This document shows positions 41,001-48,669 of a stretch of 51,807 nt of DNA, in pieces (positions within the stretch are counted from its first letter, which is position 1; each line of letters opens with the position of its first letter). Position numbers and translations under genes: made by a program. The stretch lies in assembly GCA_017460745.1 (NCBI GenBank), contig JAFUAL010000014.1, positions 64,924 to 116,730 on the forward strand, given 5' to 3'. The notes under the pieces are model-generated. The model was not told where the DNA came from. It did no database searches and saw only the letters and a list, made by a program, of their open reading frames with translations. This DNA comes from Bacilli bacterium. GTDB taxonomy: Bacteria > Bacillota_I > Bacilli_A > RF39 > UBA660.

Positions 41001-44000
41001 ATCGTGTTCAACAAGCACGAATAATTATACATATGGAGGAACAAAATCAACTCCTAGTGTAAGTAGTAATCCAGAAAGTGGAACAGTAACATATTATTAT
41101 AATTCAAGTAATTCAACTACTGGAGGATCAGCGTGGAGTGGATTGTCCAGTTCGGCGCTTAATGTTGGAACGTATTATGTATATGCAACAATAGCAGAGA
41201 CAACAAATTATAATTCAGCAACGTGTGCTGCCGGTAGTTTTACAATAAGTAGGGCATCAGTATCATGTTCAACGAGTACGAGTGATTACACATACGGTGG
41301 AACGAAATCAACTCCAAGTGTAAGTAGTAATCCAGGAAGCGGAACAGTAACATATTATTATAATTCAAGTAATTCAACGAGTGGTGGAACAGCATGGACA
41401 AGTATAACAAGTACATCAAAAAATGCAGGAACACACTATGTGTATGCAACAATAGCAGAGACAACAAATTATAATTCAGCAACATGTAGTGCCAGTTCAT
41501 ATAAAATAAATAAAGCTTCAGTATCGTGTTCAACGAGTACGAATGATTACACATATGGAGGAACAAAATCAAGTCCAAGTGTAAGTAGTAATCCAGGAAG
41601 TGGAACAGTAACATATTATTATAATTCAAGTAATTCAACGAGTGGTGGAACAGCATGGACAAGTATAACAAGTACATCAAAAAATGCAGGAACCCACTAT
41701 ATATATGCAACAATAGCAGAGACAACAAATTATAATTCAGCAACATGTACTGCAAGTAGTTATACAATAAACAGAGCTTCAGTGTCATGTTCAACAAGTA
41801 CAAATAATTATTCATATGGAGGAACGAAATCAACTCCAAGTGTAAGTAGTAATCCAGGAAGTGGAACAGTAACATATTATTATAACACTTCAAATTCAAC
41901 GAGTGGTGGAACAGCATGGAGTAGTTTATCAAGTACATCGTATAATGCTGGTACAACATTATATGTATATGCAACGATACCTCAAACAACAAATTATAAT
42001 TCAGCAACATGTACAGCAGGTAGTTTTTCAATAAGCAAAGCCTCAGTATCATGTACAACAAGTACAAATAATTATACATATGGTGGAACGAAGTCGAGTC
42101 CAAGTATAAGTAGTAATCCAGGAAATGGAACAGTAACATATTATTATAATTCAAGTAATTCAACAAGTGGTGGAACAGCGTGGACAAGTATAACAAGTAC
42201 ATCAAAAAATGCAGGAACTCACTATGTGTATGCGACAATAGCAGAAACAACAAATTATAGTTCAGCAACATGTACAGCAGGAAGTTATACAATAAACAGG
42301 GCTTCAGTGTCATGTTCAACAAGTACAAATGGATATTCATATGGAGGAACAAAATCAACTCCAAGTGTAAGTAGTAATCCAGGAAGTGGAACAGTAACAT
42401 ATTATTATAACACTTCAAATTCAACGAGTGGCGGAACAGCATGGAGTAGTTTGTCAAATACATCATATAATGCTGGTACAACATTATATGTATATGCAAC
42501 GATATCTCAAACAACAAATTATAGTTCAGCAACGTGTACAACTGGTAGTTTTTCAATAAGTAGAGCCTCAGTATCATGTACAACAAGTACAAATAATTAT
42601 ACATATGGAGGAACGAAATCAACTCCATATGTAAGTAGTAATCCAGGAAGTGGAACAGTAACATATTATTATAATTCAAGTAATTCAACGAGTGGTGGAA
42701 CAGCATGGTCAAATATAACAAGTACATCAAAAAATGCAGGCACTCATTATGTATATGCAACAATATCTCAAACAACAAATTATAATTCAGCAACATGTAC
42801 AGCAGGAAGTTATACAATAAATAAAGCATCATCGTCTACAAATTGTTATAGTAATACCTATGATGGTTCACCAAAAACACTAGCATATGGAACAAATTGT
42901 ACGCCAACAACATCTAGTAATAGTGGAACGGATGCAGGTACATATACAGTTTATTGCTCAGCAAATTCTAGTAATTATAATGATTCATATGAATATTGTA
43001 CAATCGGAAGATTAAAAACAGCTACAACTGGTAGTTGTATAACTGGATTAACTGCAAATGGTTCATCTCAAACTTTAGCAAGTGGTGCAAGCAATGCAAC
43101 TTATTATTATAATACTGGAACAGATGAAGGATCTTATACAGTATATGTTTATGCAAATAGTAATTATCTATTTAGTGATGGATCATATTATAAAACTTTA
43201 AGTTGTTCGATTGGAGCAGCTCAAAGTGTAGAAATAACTTGTAATAATTATACTTATACAGGAAGTGCAATAACTGCATGTACATTTAGCCATTGTAATA
43301 GTACAGGTAAAAAAGATTATTCTAAAACTTATGTTGGTGATTATAAGGCATATTGTTCATCTGCTGAATCAGGTTATACTAATCCTTATAATTCAAGTGC
43401 TAATGGAGTTAGTTGGAGTATTTCAAAATCTGAAACAACTACATCGCTTTCCAATAAAACTGTTGAAGCCGGAACAGCAGCAAGTGGTGCAACTTCAAAA
43501 CTTAAATCAAATCAGACATCAATAAGTGGAGGTTCATATACTTACGAATATTATACATCTGATAATTATAATTTATGTATAAATGGCAATGCGGGTACAT
43601 CTAATGTTCCAACTAGTGCTGGAACGTATTATGTAAAGGCAACTTTGAATGGAACAGATAATTATTATACAAGTTCTAGTGGTTGTGCAACATACACTTA
43701 TACAGTAGCAGCATCGCCAGATGCATGTACAAATGGAGCTCAAATTATGAATAAAAGTAGTAGTAATTTATGTGTAAGATATAAAGATGAAGTTGATACA
43801 TGTAGCGATTTGAGTCCTACTAATTGTACAAATTGTATAAATAGTAGTACTCCTGAATTGACAAAAATTGCAAAAAATGGTGGAACTGCTTATATTGCTA
43901 GTAATGCTACAACTATTGCTAGTAGTTATTCAACTCATAATGGAGAATTATTTATAAGCAATGGAAGAGCTTGGATACCAATTTGTGTGAATGGAGAAGT

Positions 44001-44088
44001 AAGATATACATCTCATGGTAAGACTAGCAATAGACCTAGTTGGCCATCTAGTTGTAGTGATGCTAACTGGAATTATTGTAAAACTTAA
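38095..44088 (+). CDS. giant type IV prepilin-like protein with Ig-like repeat arrays
   Basis: The 1997-residue protein begins with a class III prepilin signal: MKRRG then FTLVELLGVVVVLAIV, cut after Gly5 with Glu at mature position 5. Residues 1-142 form a pilin head ending in a Cys cluster (MCLKCGDEYD). Ig-like modules follow to about 414, seven A repeats of about 79 residues (415-968) and seven B repeats of 87-88 (969-1579). The remaining part is Cys-rich, and the C-terminal cap (about 1900-1997) contains GRAWIPICVNGEVRYTSHGK. Each repeat has two Cys, suggesting disulfides outside the cell. Such length is extraordinary for a pilin; a filament-tip or surface adhesin is likely. AGGAAGG precedes the ATG. 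No assembly ATPase or prepilin peptidase is in the window. Repeat DNA is less T-rich than its neighbours. Confidence 0.85.
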   Translation: MKRRGFTLVELLGVVVVLAIVMGLAVVGYSRIRNNVTKTYYSGVEQSVLMSANEYFNYNDNLIPESNGSTNVSVFDLIEKKYIEPIKNQKGVECSESDLKASFVYAYKDANDKIQYEMCLKCGDEYDYTKDKEGSVCQSSNIPLSIQVSMVKEGTKEEYSSGEYTNQNVTINARAIAGSGKIYIAEKVGETYNIKKTCTMSNTTSVCSLDVKSNTTYSGIYAVYGDNTEKQNEEIRIDKTKPTFTINEAGTVLNNGDVKEVVTTGTTVVTNTTVENIADTGSGIRRIRYSLAKDGKEEYVSETRTTFSIAKEIPIGTYKLIVEVTDKAGNVEKKEVTYKYVKNINSTILVCNNIKYNGQTQTLINAAEGITLENQNQVNAGTYTITAKLKDGYRWNDESAYNNKTISCTLSKKDVSVSWGANVFTYNGGSQAPTASVATGVAGETMTITRTTGIDAGSYTSTASCVNVNSGQSGCDNYQLTGNTQNYTINKKSIAVSWGSTTTFTYNGNAQAPTVSINTGVTNETMTVVRTTEKNAGSYTSTASCSSVSGGQKKCDNYTLTSTTKDYTINKKSIAVSWGGTTFTYNGNAQAPTTNADTGVSGETMTVVRTTEIDAGSYTSTASCGSVSGGQKKCENYTLTSTTKDYTINKKSLTVSWGGTTFTYNGGNQAPTASVNTGVSGESMTINRTTEIDAGSYTSTASCGGVTGGQKKCENYTLASTTKDYTINKKSLTVSWGDATFTYNGGNQAPTASVNTGVSGESMTINRTMAIDAGSYTSTASCGGVTGGQAKCDNYTLTGTTKGFTINKKSIAVSWGETTFTYNGASQGPTASVDTGVTGETMSISRTTGIDAKNYTSTASCSSVSGGQKKCDNYTLTGTTKGFTINKKSVTVTWGSTTFTYNGENQGPTASVDTGVTGETMIVTRTTQKNAGSYTSTASCSSVSGGQKKCDNYTLTGNTQGFTINKDSVSCSTSTNNYTYGGTKSTPSVSSNPESGTVTYYYNSSNSTTGGSAWSGLSSSALNVGTYYVYATIAETTNYNSATCAAGSFTISRASVSCSTSTSDYTYGGTKSTPSVSSNPGSGTVTYYYNSSNSTSGGTAWTSITSTSKNAGTHYVYATIAETTNYNSATCSASSYKINKASVSCSTSTNDYTYGGTKSSPSVSSNPGSGTVTYYYNSSNSTSGGTAWTSITSTSKNAGTHYIYATIAETTNYNSATCTASSYTINRASVSCSTSTNNYSYGGTKSTPSVSSNPGSGTVTYYYNTSNSTSGGTAWSSLSSTSYNAGTTLYVYATIPQTTNYNSATCTAGSFSISKASVSCTTSTNNYTYGGTKSSPSISSNPGNGTVTYYYNSSNSTSGGTAWTSITSTSKNAGTHYVYATIAETTNYSSATCTAGSYTINRASVSCSTSTNGYSYGGTKSTPSVSSNPGSGTVTYYYNTSNSTSGGTAWSSLSNTSYNAGTTLYVYATISQTTNYSSATCTTGSFSISRASVSCTTSTNNYTYGGTKSTPYVSSNPGSGTVTYYYNSSNSTSGGTAWSNITSTSKNAGTHYVYATISQTTNYNSATCTAGSYTINKASSSTNCYSNTYDGSPKTLAYGTNCTPTTSSNSGTDAGTYTVYCSANSSNYNDSYEYCTIGRLKTATTGSCITGLTANGSSQTLASGASNATYYYNTGTDEGSYTVYVYANSNYLFSDGSYYKTLSCSIGAAQSVEITCNNYTYTGSAITACTFSHCNSTGKKDYSKTYVGDYKAYCSSAESGYTNPYNSSANGVSWSISKSETTTSLSNKTVEAGTAASGATSKLKSNQTSISGGSYTYEYYTSDNYNLCINGNAGTSNVPTSAGTYYVKATLNGTDNYYTSSSGCATYTYTVAASPDACTNGAQIMNKSSSNLCVRYKDEVDTCSDLSPTNCTNCINSSTPELTKIAKNGGTAYIASNATTIASSYSTHNGELFISNGRAWIPICVNGEVRYTSHGKTSNRPSWPSSCSDANWNYCKT
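39337..40998 (+). repeat. seven tandem A repeats (about 237 bases each) in the giant prepilin gene
   Basis: The units encode the pattern V-x-W-G-x-T-T-F-T-Y-N-G, then QAPTASVxTGVxGETM, AGSYTSTASC, GGQKKCDNYTL and FTINKKS. They resemble MBG-type Ig-like modules. Neighbouring units are close to identical over long stretches of DNA. Confidence 0.9.
40999..42831 (+). repeat. seven tandem B repeats (261-264 bases each) in the giant prepilin gene
   Basis: The units encode VSCSTSTNNYTYGGTKSTPS, VSSNPGSGTVTYYYNSSNST, AGTHYVYATIAETTNYNSAT and C-x-A-G-S-Y-T-I-N-R-A-S. Units 4 and 6 are one codon longer (TLYVYATI) and are more alike to each other than to units 3, 5 and 7, showing a two-unit higher-order repeat. 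Confidence 0.9.
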
Positions 44089-44135
44089 TAATTATTTAAA
44101 ACACTAGTTTTATCATAGTAATTGGAGGTTTATAA

Positions 44136-45080
44136 ATGGAAAAAGTTGATAACATTAATGATAATTCATTAAAGAAGTTTATTGGAAAAAATTATGATAA
44201 AATATCTACAAATTGGTTTAATATTTTTGGGTTCCTTTTTACAAATTTTTATATGTATTATCGTAAAATGTATTTATACGGAATATTTGTATTTATAATT
44301 CAAATAATGTTATTTATATTTTTAAGGGATTATTATTATATTACATTTGTAATTAACTTATTAGTCGGATTTTTAATCAATAAAGTGTATATTATATATG
44401 CAAAAAGAAAAGTTAATAGAATAAAAAATAAAAATCAAGATAAAACGATTGTGGAAATTAATGAAATATGTGAATCAAAAGGTGGAACAAGTTTTATAAG
44501 TTTATTTATTGGTATTTTATTAGAATTGATTATAGTTTTGATTATTGTCGTTAAATTTTTAGGATTAAGTATCAATAAAGAAAAAGTTGAAGATAAAACA
44601 AGTTATGTAAGTGATTATATTCCAGGTGTTTTTAGTGGTATATTGTATAATTCTTATGATGTTGTAATAAAAGATGAATTTGAATTAACTGCTCCTGATG
44701 TTTTTGATGATTATTCATATGAGGAACAATTTAGATATCAATATTATACAGATGACGGAACAAATTTTAGTTGTTGTAGATATTCTTTGAGTCTATTAGA
44801 AGATTTTACATCAAGTGAAAATTTAATAAGAGATATGTCTGGATTTTATAAAGGAAGAGGAAGCATAGATATTCAAAATAAGGTATCAAATGATATTAAT
44901 TGGTTTTGGTTTAGCTACGATACTGATCTCGGAAAAAATTATTACTATGCTATGAATAAAGGGAATAAAGTATATTTACTTAATTATGTAATTCAAGGAG
45001 ATATAGATGGTAGTTGTGAAGCACATAGAGAAGAAGTCGTTGATTTAATAAAAATAAAAGAAAAAAACGAAGAAATTTAA
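44136..45080 (+). CDS. DUF2628-like membrane protein, paralogue of the 16339 gene
   Basis: The 314-residue protein has the same layout as the protein at 16339: cytoplasmic KKFIGKNYDKI, the block FLFTNFYMYYRKMYLYG before membrane helices, KGGTSFISLFIG before a further helix, and an outer domain. Shared motifs include IPGVFSGILY, WFWFSYDTDLGKNYYYAM and KVYLLNYVIQ. It lies between the giant prepilin and the two small prepilins, 47 bases after the first, so it is probably co-expressed and may help their assembly. This role is only suggested by position. A strong terminator follows. Confidence 0.65.
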   Translation: MEKVDNINDNSLKKFIGKNYDKISTNWFNIFGFLFTNFYMYYRKMYLYGIFVFIIQIMLFIFLRDYYYITFVINLLVGFLINKVYIIYAKRKVNRIKNKNQDKTIVEINEICESKGGTSFISLFIGILLELIIVLIIVVKFLGLSINKEKVEDKTSYVSDYIPGVFSGILYNSYDVVIKDEFELTAPDVFDDYSYEEQFRYQYYTDDGTNFSCCRYSLSLLEDFTSSENLIRDMSGFYKGRGSIDIQNKVSNDINWFWFSYDTDLGKNYYYAMNKGNKVYLLNYVIQGDIDGSCEAHREEVVDLIKIKEKNEEI

Positions 45081-45111
45081 AAAAGAAAGAGTTTCTCTTT
45101 CTTTTCTTTTT
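45081..45111 (+). terminator. terminator after 44136 gene
   Basis: AAAGAAAGAG, loop TTT, CTCTTTCTTT, then more T. Confidence 0.85.
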
Positions 45112-45149
45112 ATTTTATTATATAATTTATGTATAAGAGAAGGTAATAT

Positions 45150-45533
45150 ATGAAAAAAGATGGATTTACGTTAGTTGAGTTACTTGGAGTAATGGTAATA
45201 CTTGCTATTGTTATATCCCTTGTGAGTATTAGTTATGCACGACTTGATGATTCAGTTACTAAAACATATTATGATAGTTTAAAAGAATCAATATTAATGT
45301 CAGCTAGTGATTATTTTTATTATAACGATAGTGTAAAAAAAGTAACGATTAAAGAATTGGTAGATAAAAAATATATAGAAAAAGTTACAAATCAGAATGG
45401 AGAAGTTTGTGATTTAGAAAATAGTTATATTCTATCATATTTGAATGAACTAAAAGAAACAAAATATGAAATATGTTTAAAATGTGGTTTAGAATATGAT
45501 AGTACTACAAGTGATGTATGTAAAAATAATTGA
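45150..45533 (+). CDS. type IV prepilin-like protein
   Basis: The 127-residue protein has the prepilin signal MKKDG/FTLVELLGVMVILAIV (Glu at mature position 5). Its whole length aligns with the first 142 residues of the giant prepilin: TKTYYDSLKESILMSASDYF (giant: TKTYYSGVEQSVLMSANEYF), KKYIEKVTNQNGEVC and YEICLKCGLEYD. It is therefore the bare head domain without repeats, perhaps a minor or major pilin. ATG at 45150 after GAAGGTAATAT. The next prepilin gene starts 12 bases after its stop. Confidence 0.85.
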   Translation: MKKDGFTLVELLGVMVILAIVISLVSISYARLDDSVTKTYYDSLKESILMSASDYFYYNDSVKKVTIKELVDKKYIEKVTNQNGEVCDLENSYILSYLNELKETKYEICLKCGLEYDSTTSDVCKNN

Positions 45534-45545
45534 GAGGTTGATATT

Positions 45546-46652
45546 ATGAATAAAAAGGGATTTGTCTTAGCAGAGACATTAGTTGTTACAATATTTGTTT
45601 TATTAATATTTAGTATTTTATATAATAGTATAGTGCCACTTCTAGGAAGATACAATGAACTTTCTTATTATGATGATTTAGATACAACTTATGATGTTTA
45701 TCAATATAGAAAATTATTGGAGAAGGATGCTAATTTATCAACTATTATTAGCGAAAATTACAAAGTTATTACATGTAATGATTTTAATAATATTTTAGAT
45801 TGTGATAGATTAGATGATTATTTGGATAGAGGGAATAGTGATACTTTACTATATTTAAATACTAGTAAAATATCTGAAGTTAAAAATAATAGTTCTATTC
45901 CTAATGAAATAAAAGATTATTTAGATTATATAGATTTAAATAATAAAAAAATATTATTATTTGATCATAAAGGATATATTTCTTATGTTGAATTAGGTTC
46001 TATTGTTGATGCACCTATTAGGACAATTACTATTAGTTATGATGCCAATATTTCAGATTCTACGCAAATTGGTACTAATAACTTATATACTTTTAATAAA
46101 TCATATAATACTGCAACAAGTGTTAATATTCAAATTCCATCATTTGGTGATGCTTTTGGACAAGCTAAGATATGCAGATTAAGTGGAAAAGTTTATTCGA
46201 CTGACGGACGTGAACTTGATGAATTATTTCATGGTTATGAATTAATTGGTTTAAGTGAGAATAAAGATGCAACAACTGCAACTTATCATTTTGGAGATAC
46301 TATATCAAATGTTACAAGTAATAAAACTTTATATGTCATCTGGAGAGACGTGTATGCAACCGGTAATTGTCGAACAAATCTTACGGTAAGAAGTTCAGCA
46401 TCAGAATCAGCAAGTTCAGTTGGAACTATAAATTCAGGTACTGCTATTACTTTTTTAACTAGTGCATATACATGGAATACGGTAGAGAAACGTATTTGGT
46501 ATCCTATAAGTTATAGTGGAAATACTAGATATATTAGTAATGGACAAACTGGAAATGCAGCTAATTATGTGTGGTTGAATGATACTAACTATAATGCAAA
46601 TCGAGGTAATTGTCATATTACGTCATTACCAAAAACTAATAGTTGTAATTAA
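45546..46652 (+). CDS. prepilin-like protein with InlB-like and SH3b-like C-terminal domains
   Basis: The 368-residue protein starts MNKKG/FVLAETLVVTIFVLLIF, a prepilin signal with Glu at mature position 5. A middle domain of about 150 residues follows. A segment like InlB B-repeats (GYELIGLSENKD, HFGDTISN, KTLYVIW) lies near 235-270. A C-terminal SH3b-like domain (NLTVRSSASESASSVG, RIWYPISYSGNTRYISNGQT) ends the protein. That last block is similar to the C-terminal cap of the giant prepilin (WIPICVNGEVRYTSHGKT). Coupled to the upstream pilin gene by a 12-base gap with GAGAGGTTGAT. Confidence 0.82.
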   Translation: MNKKGFVLAETLVVTIFVLLIFSILYNSIVPLLGRYNELSYYDDLDTTYDVYQYRKLLEKDANLSTIISENYKVITCNDFNNILDCDRLDDYLDRGNSDTLLYLNTSKISEVKNNSSIPNEIKDYLDYIDLNNKKILLFDHKGYISYVELGSIVDAPIRTITISYDANISDSTQIGTNNLYTFNKSYNTATSVNIQIPSFGDAFGQAKICRLSGKVYSTDGRELDELFHGYELIGLSENKDATTATYHFGDTISNVTSNKTLYVIWRDVYATGNCRTNLTVRSSASESASSVGTINSGTAITFLTSAYTWNTVEKRIWYPISYSGNTRYISNGQTGNAANYVWLNDTNYNANRGNCHITSLPKTNSCN

Positions 46653-46657
46653 TTTTA

Positions 46658-47602
46658 TTATTTTATTAATTTATTGATAAAATTTTCAAATGTTTTAATA
46701 AATGGATAGAATATTATTATAGATAATAAATTAAATAAAGTATGAATAAGTGAAATAGAGTTAGAATCTGCTTTTAAATATAAATAATTTAAATTTAATA
46801 TTTTTGATAAATAAAATATAATTATAAAAATAATTGTTCCTATAATATTATAAAACAAATGAGAAAATGCTACTTTTTTAGCATTTTTATTTGTACCAAT
46901 TCCAGATATTAAAGTAGTAGCACAACTTCCAATGTTTTCACCAAGTATTATGGGAATAGTCATGTAATAATTTAAAGGAGTTTTATTAGATATTGTTTGA
47001 AGAATGGCAATTGTTGCACTTGATGATTGAATTAAAGTAGTTGTAATTATACCAATTAAAAGTCCAAGTAGAGGATTATTTAATGAATAAATAATATCTT
47101 TAAATAATTTATATTCTGTAATAGGAGCAAGTGTTATTTGCATAGTTGATAACCCTAGAATAAAGAATGCGTAACCAATAAATAGGTTACTAATTCTTTT
47201 TTTATTTTTAAAGTATAATATTAGTCCTATTAGTAAAAGAAATGGTGTATAAGTATTCATATTTAAAAATATTGAAACTTTAGTTGTATCAATACTTAAT
47301 ATGGAAGTTATCCAAGAAGTTACACATGTGCCTAAATTTGCTCCCATCATTATACCAATTGAATTATGAAATGATAAAATATTTGAATTAACTAGTCCAA
47401 CTGTAATAGATGTAACAATACTAGAACTTTGAACTATTGCTGTTACTATTGTTCCAAGAATTATTCCATATTTTATATTTTTAGTATAATCTTCCAAGAT
47501 ATTTTTAATTTTATCTTTAATATTACCGAGACTATTTGAAAATAACTGCATTCCATATATAAACATACAAATACTTAATATAAAATTTAATAATAGTTTC
47601 AT
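46658..47602 (-). CDS. Na/Pi cotransporter family protein
   Basis: The 314-residue membrane protein has the duplicated signature of the NptA/PNaS family: two QSSS motifs (VQSSSIVTSIT and IQSSSATIAIL), each followed by GANLGTC and GENIGSC, and eight or so membrane helices. The PhoU-like cytoplasmic domain found in longer bacterial members is missing. It likely imports phosphate with sodium. It converges on the prepilin gene with a 5-base gap. No ribosome binding site of note precedes the ATG. Confidence 0.88.
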   Translation of the reverse strand: MKLLLNFILSICMFIYGMQLFSNSLGNIKDKIKNILEDYTKNIKYGIILGTIVTAIVQSSSIVTSITVGLVNSNILSFHNSIGIMMGANLGTCVTSWITSILSIDTTKVSIFLNMNTYTPFLLLIGLILYFKNKKRISNLFIGYAFFILGLSTMQITLAPITEYKLFKDIIYSLNNPLLGLLIGIITTTLIQSSSATIAILQTISNKTPLNYYMTIPIILGENIGSCATTLISGIGTNKNAKKVAFSHLFYNIIGTIIFIIIFYLSKILNLNYLYLKADSNSISLIHTLFNLLSIIIFYPFIKTFENFINKLIK

Positions 47603-47734
47603 AATATTATTTATTATTATATATAAAAATAAATGACAAAAATTAAATAAAATAAAATTATTAACATATACTTTGTTATAGATATAGAAAAATGTAGTAA
47701 AATAACAAAAAATATAAAAAAAATAAAAAAAGTG

Positions 47735-47763
47735 TTCACAAATTAATAAAAATGTGTTATTAT
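47735..47763 (+). promoter_or_regulatory. promoter of the tRNA-Arg/tRNA-Pro unit
   Basis: TTCACA (47735-47740), 17-base spacer, TATTAT (47758-47763), about 44 bases before tRNA-Arg. Confidence 0.6.
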
Positions 47764-47806
47764 TAATGACGTATTGGAAAAAGCCATACGTTTATGTGTG
47801 TTGTAT

Positions 47807-47883
47807 GCGCTCGTAGCTCAATTGGATAGAGCGTTTGGCTACGGACCAAAAGGTTATGGGTTCGATTCCTATCGGGCGCACCA
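47807..47883 (+). tRNA. tRNA-Arg (anticodon ACG)
   Basis: Acceptor GCGCTCG/CGGGCGC; D arm GCTC/GAGC; anticodon stem TTTGG/CCAAA with loop CTACGGA (ACG); T arm ATGGG-TTCGATT-CCTAT; encoded CCA. Confidence 0.96.
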
Positions 47884-47901
47884 TTTTTAATAATAATTGT
47901 T

Positions 47902-47978
<77 letters not shown>

Positions 47979-47988
47979 TTTTAAAATT

Positions 47989-48007
47989 AATTCGAACTTT
48001 TCGAATT
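47989..48007. repeat. inverted repeat AATTCGAA-CTT-TTCGAATT after tRNA-Pro
   Basis: An 8-bp palindrome begins 11 bases after the tRNA 3' end. Position and core TTCGAAC-n-TTTCGAA equal those of the element after tRNA-Thr (2471-2487). Confidence 0.6.
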
Positions 48008-48016
48008 TAGATATTT

Positions 48017-48057
48017 AAAAAGTGCTTATTTTGTTAAGAAAATGGTGCTTTTTATTT
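48017..48057 (+). terminator. possible terminator after tRNA-Pro
   Basis: AAGTGCTTATTTT and AAAATGGTGCTT form an imperfect stem with G-U pairs, followed by a T-rich run. Confidence 0.5.
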
Positions 48058-48088
48058 TAGTTATTAATTTAATACGGAAGTGATAAGT

Positions 48089-48565
48089 ATGAATATATAT
48101 TTAGATAGAGTTAAAGAAGAAAATAAAGATATTTTATTTAGATTACTTGAATATTCACTTTTTGAAGAAAGTTTAAATGATGGAAACGAGATGAACAATG
48201 AAGCAATATTTGAGTATAAATATTTTGATAAGTATTTTACTGATGATGATAGAGATGCATTTTTTATTAAAGAGTTAAAAACAAATAAATTATTAGGTTT
48301 TGTAATGATAAATACTTATATGCAAAAATCATCTAATGGACATAGTATTGCAGAATTTATGGTAATACCAAAATATAGAAGAAATAAAATAGGGAAACAA
48401 GTTGCGTTTAAATGTTTTGATATGCACAGAGGAATTTGGGAAGTTTCTTCATCGTTTGGTAGTGACTTAGCATACCATTTTTGGAAAAAAGTAATTGATG
48501 AGTATACAAATTGCAATAACAAATTTGTTGATGGGATTTTTATATTTAATAATATTGAAAAATAA
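48089..48565 (+). CDS. GNAT-family N-acetyltransferase
   Basis: The 158-residue protein has the GNAT core: KLLGFVMINTYM (beta 4 region), AEFMVIPKYRRNKIGKQVAFKCF, which includes the acetyl-CoA loop of the R/Q-x-x-G-x-G/K type (RRNKIG), and GSDLAYHFWKKVI at the C-terminal half. Substrate unknown. ATG 48089 is placed by GGAAGTGAT; GTG 48080 lies in that site. It is transcribed alone, ahead of a terminator at 48588. Confidence 0.8.
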   Translation: MNIYLDRVKEENKDILFRLLEYSLFEESLNDGNEMNNEAIFEYKYFDKYFTDDDRDAFFIKELKTNKLLGFVMINTYMQKSSNGHSIAEFMVIPKYRRNKIGKQVAFKCFDMHRGIWEVSSSFGSDLAYHFWKKVIDEYTNCNNKFVDGIFIFNNIEK

Positions 48566-48587
48566 AAAATTCTTTAAATTGTTTAGT

Positions 48588-48611
48588 AAGAACTTAATAG
48601 TTCTTTTTTTA
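48588..48611 (+). terminator. terminator after GNAT gene
   Basis: AAGAACT, loop TAAT, AGTTCTT (48599-48605), then T6. Confidence 0.88.
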
Positions 48612-48669
48612 GTATTTACATTGATGTTAAAAATAATATATAATATGTATATAGAATATTGGAGGAGTT

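Noticed and set aside
39337..42831. CRISPR-like appearance of regular repeats
   Set aside because: Units of 237 and 261 bases are in-frame protein repeats with no unique spacers of constant length.
41240..42832. 530-residue open frame on the minus strand
   Set aside because: It is the antisense shadow of the B repeats of the giant prepilin; its Leu/Tyr-rich periodic sequence and lack of start signals show no coding function.
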